Shown here: positions 7,421 through 8,844 of the stretch, piece after piece
Position numbering within the stretch: the first letter of the stretch is position 1
How the letters are laid out: the number at the start of each line of letters is the position of its first letter
Origin: an uncultured Clostridium sp.
GTDB taxonomy: Bacteria > Bacillota > Clostridia > TANB77 > CAG-465
Assembly (NCBI GenBank): GCA_900554875.1
Contig: USJA01000033.1
Coordinates: 1 to 8,844 of the forward strand
Direction: 5' to 3'
Length of the DNA stretch: 8,844 bases
The notes under the pieces: generated by a model
Database searches by the model: none
Seen by the model: the letters and a program-made list of their open reading frames with translations, nothing else
Told to the model about the DNA's origin: nothing
Position numbers and translations under genes: made by a program

Positions 7421-8464
7421 ATGAAAGAAAAAAAATTAAGTGTTATTGTACCATGTTATAAAGTTGAAAAGTACTTACCAAGATGTTTAGATTCTCTAGT
7501 TAATCAAACGCTTGAGGAAATCGAAGTAATATGCATAAATGATGGTTCACCAGACAATTGTATTAATATATTAAAAGAATATAAGGAAAAATATCCAGAT
7601 AAAATTGTTATAATAGATAAAGAAAATGAAGGTGTTTGGAGGGGAAGAAAAGATGGAATTAAGATAGCAACGGGTGAATTTATAGGCTTTGTTGATAGTG
7701 ATGATTACGTATCTCTAGAATGGGCTAAAAAGTTGTATGATGCAGCAAAAGCTAAAGATGCAGATATATCTGTTTGTGGTTTTGATCGTATAGATATGGA
7801 TACGGGAAAATTATATTCAAGAGAAATGTGTAAGTCAGAGAAAACAGTAATAAATATGGAAAAAAATCCTGAAGATACTTTAATGATAAATGGAGCTCCA
7901 TGGAATAAAATATATAAAGCTTATCTCTTAAAGGAAATGGCAGAACTTGAACATCCTCCAAAAATATTAGACGATATGATGTTTTTATTACTTATATATA
8001 TAAATGCAAAAAAAATTGTGTTTATACCAGATAGTTTGGTATATTATATGGTAAGAACAGATTCAATAATAAATACAATTAAAGAAGAAAAAGTAGATTC
8101 TACATATCAAGCGATGATAGAAGTAAGAAGAGTGTACGAACAAAGCGAGAATAGATCTAGAATGTTGCCAGTTTTGGATGGTATGGCATTCTTACATTTA
8201 GGAGTTTCTTTGATGTTTAGGCTTTCAAATGATCCTGAATGTAATTTGAAAAAGGCTATAAAAAAGAACAATAAATTTTTAGATGATTACTTCCCAACGT
8301 GGAGACACTTAAGATATATTAAAATCTCATATATGTTCAAACATGGATTTAGTAATTTTAAATTGTGGGTTATGAAAGTGTTCTACAAGTTACATTTCTT
8401 TAGAGTTTTTCTAAAAGTGTATAATTTTATGATTAATAAATTAAAAGTAGATATAAAATGGTAG
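7421..8464 (+). CDS. GT2 glycosyltransferase (EpsH/WcaA-like)
   Basis: This 347-residue family GT2 inverting glycosyltransferase is probably cytoplasmic at the membrane face and adds one sugar to a lipid-linked repeat unit. The GT-A domain spans about residues 5-220. It has SVIVPCYKVEKYLPRCLDSL (7-26), ICINDGSPDNC (37-47), GEFIGFVDSDDY (85-96, with D92-S93-D94 as the DXD), APWNKIYK (159-166) and LDDMMF (183-188), whose acidic pair sits where the catalytic base is expected. The segment before the DXD reads GVWRGRKDGI rather than the commoner G-x-SxARNxG form. The last 120 residues are basic and rich in aromatic residues (for example 311-345), which suggests membrane association without clear spanning helices. 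AAAGGAG at 7407-7413 lies in the end of glf, and only two bases separate the genes, so translation is probably coupled. Direct adjacency to glf makes it a candidate galactofuranosyltransferase, but specificity cannot be read from sequence. Confidence 0.92.
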   Translation: MKEKKLSVIVPCYKVEKYLPRCLDSLVNQTLEEIEVICINDGSPDNCINILKEYKEKYPDKIVIIDKENEGVWRGRKDGIKIATGEFIGFVDSDDYVSLEWAKKLYDAAKAKDADISVCGFDRIDMDTGKLYSREMCKSEKTVINMEKNPEDTLMINGAPWNKIYKAYLLKEMAELEHPPKILDDMMFLLLIYINAKKIVFIPDSLVYYMVRTDSIINTIKEEKVDSTYQAMIEVRRVYEQSENRSRMLPVLDGMAFLHLGVSLMFRLSNDPECNLKKAIKKNNKFLDDYFPTWRHLRYIKISYMFKHGFSNFKLWVMKVFYKLHFFRVFLKVYNFMINKLKVDIKW

Positions 8465-8476
8465 AGGGGAGTTACT

Positions 8477-8821
8477 ATGAAGATAGTTATGGTATGTATT
8501 TACCTTTTATTAACTCTTTCAGGACTTGTGCTTATAAAAAAAGGTGCAAATCCTGGAAAAATTAATGCAAGTAAAAAAGAAATTGGGTTATCAATTAGCC
8601 CAATTAGTGCTTTAGGCTTTTTGTGTTACCTATGCAGTTTTTTACTTTTTACAAAAATTGTAGTAATTTTTGATTTAAGTTATATTATGCCAATTGTTAC
8701 AGGAATAGTGCAGATAGCAACCTTAATTGTTGCTAAAATTTTCTTTAAAGAAAATTTTAATTTAAAGGCTATAATTGGAGCAAGTCTAATAATAATTGGT
8801 GTTTTAATAATGAATATATAA
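8477..8821 (+). CDS. SMR/EamA-like four-helix membrane protein, candidate lipid-linked sugar flippase
   Basis: This 114-residue protein has four hydrophobic helices (about 2-20, 43-62, 67-87 and 97-113), the size and layout of small multidrug resistance proteins and of ArnE/ArnF, which flip undecaprenyl-phosphate-aminoarabinose. Helix 1 has LLTLSGLVLIKKGA (11-24), which lines up with EmrE by its Gly and Lys. In that alignment Thr13 falls where EmrE has the proton-coupling Glu14. From memory, ArnE has a similar SLLSVAGQLCQKQA segment that also lacks that glutamate. Helices 3-4 carry YIMP (69-72), KENFN (91-95) and the LIIIGVLIM end (104-112) typical of the superfamily. The missing glutamate argues against drug export and for transport of a lipid-linked sugar. 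A GT2/DUF2304/GT-C module in the same operon would need such a flippase. AGGGGAG at 8465-8471 is 5 bases from the ATG. The family call is firm; the substrate is inferred. Confidence 0.8.
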   Translation: MKIVMVCIYLLLTLSGLVLIKKGANPGKINASKKEIGLSISPISALGFLCYLCSFLLFTKIVVIFDLSYIMPIVTGIVQIATLIVAKIFFKENFNLKAIIGASLIIIGVLIMNI

Positions 8822-8837
8822 GGGGGAAGATTTTATT

Positions 8838-8844
8838 ATGAAAA
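8838..8844 (+). CDS. Start of the next operon gene, cut by the window end
   Basis: AGGGGGA at 8821-8827, overlapping the stop of the SMR-like gene, is followed after 10 bases by ATG AAA. This is the usual junction pattern of this operon. Only Met-Lys is visible, so no function can be given. It does show that the operon continues beyond the SMR-like gene. Confidence 0.6.

Noticed and set aside
7752..7961. Minus-strand open frame inside the second GT2
   Set aside because: It lies wholly inside a conserved glycosyltransferase domain on the + strand and shows no protein family features.
1..8844. CRISPR arrays, tRNA or rRNA genes, insertion sequences, terminators
   Set aside because: I read both strands for repeats, cloverleaf-like segments, transposase motifs and GC-rich hairpins followed by T-runs and found none. 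Nearly every base is coding.

Overview
The window looks like the interior of a surface-polysaccharide locus from a low-GC Firmicute, most likely Clostridium or a close relative. The basis is very AT-rich DNA, heavy use of AGA, ATA and TTA codons, and strong AGGAGG-type ribosome binding sites. The genus is an inference; no rRNA or other marker gene is present, and a Fusobacterium-like host is not excluded. All genes lie on the + strand. They are separated by 2 to 48 bases, or their ribosome binding site lies inside the end of the previous gene. No terminator, regulator or convincing internal promoter is visible. The window therefore reads as one stretch of a long operon that starts before base 1 and continues past base 8844.

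Layout: (1) 2-1033, the 3' part of a GT-B glycosyltransferase (GT4-like) whose start lies outside the window; (2) 1047-2885, a GT32 (DXD) glycosyltransferase fused to a long polytopic membrane domain that I do not recognise; (3) 2913-5114, a large GT-C membrane glycosyltransferase with an extracytoplasmic C-terminal domain; (4) 5163-5882, a DPM1-like GT2 expected to make a polyprenyl-phosphate-linked sugar; (5) 5885-6232, a small DUF2304 membrane protein; (6) 6258-7418, UDP-galactopyranose mutase (glf); (7) 7421-8464, an EpsH/WcaA-like GT2 glycosyltransferase; (8) 8477-8821, a four-helix SMR/ArnE-like membrane protein; (9) from 8838, the first codons of another gene.

How they may work together: the GT4-like, GT32 and second GT2 enzymes probably build a repeat unit on the cytoplasmic side, and glf would provide UDP-galactofuranose. 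Genes 3, 4 and 5 have the same parts as the streptococcal GacL/GacI/GacJ system. In that system a GT2 helped by a small DUF2304 protein charges polyprenyl phosphate with a sugar, and a GT-C enzyme transfers the sugar to a polysaccharide outside the membrane. The SMR-like protein lacks the proton-coupling glutamate of drug exporters and resembles ArnE, so it is a good candidate for the flippase of that lipid-linked sugar. If so, the window encodes a complete charge, flip and transfer side-chain decoration pathway next to a galactofuranose supply. The sugar and the acceptor cannot be read from the sequence.

The least explained item is the membrane domain fused to the GT32 enzyme.
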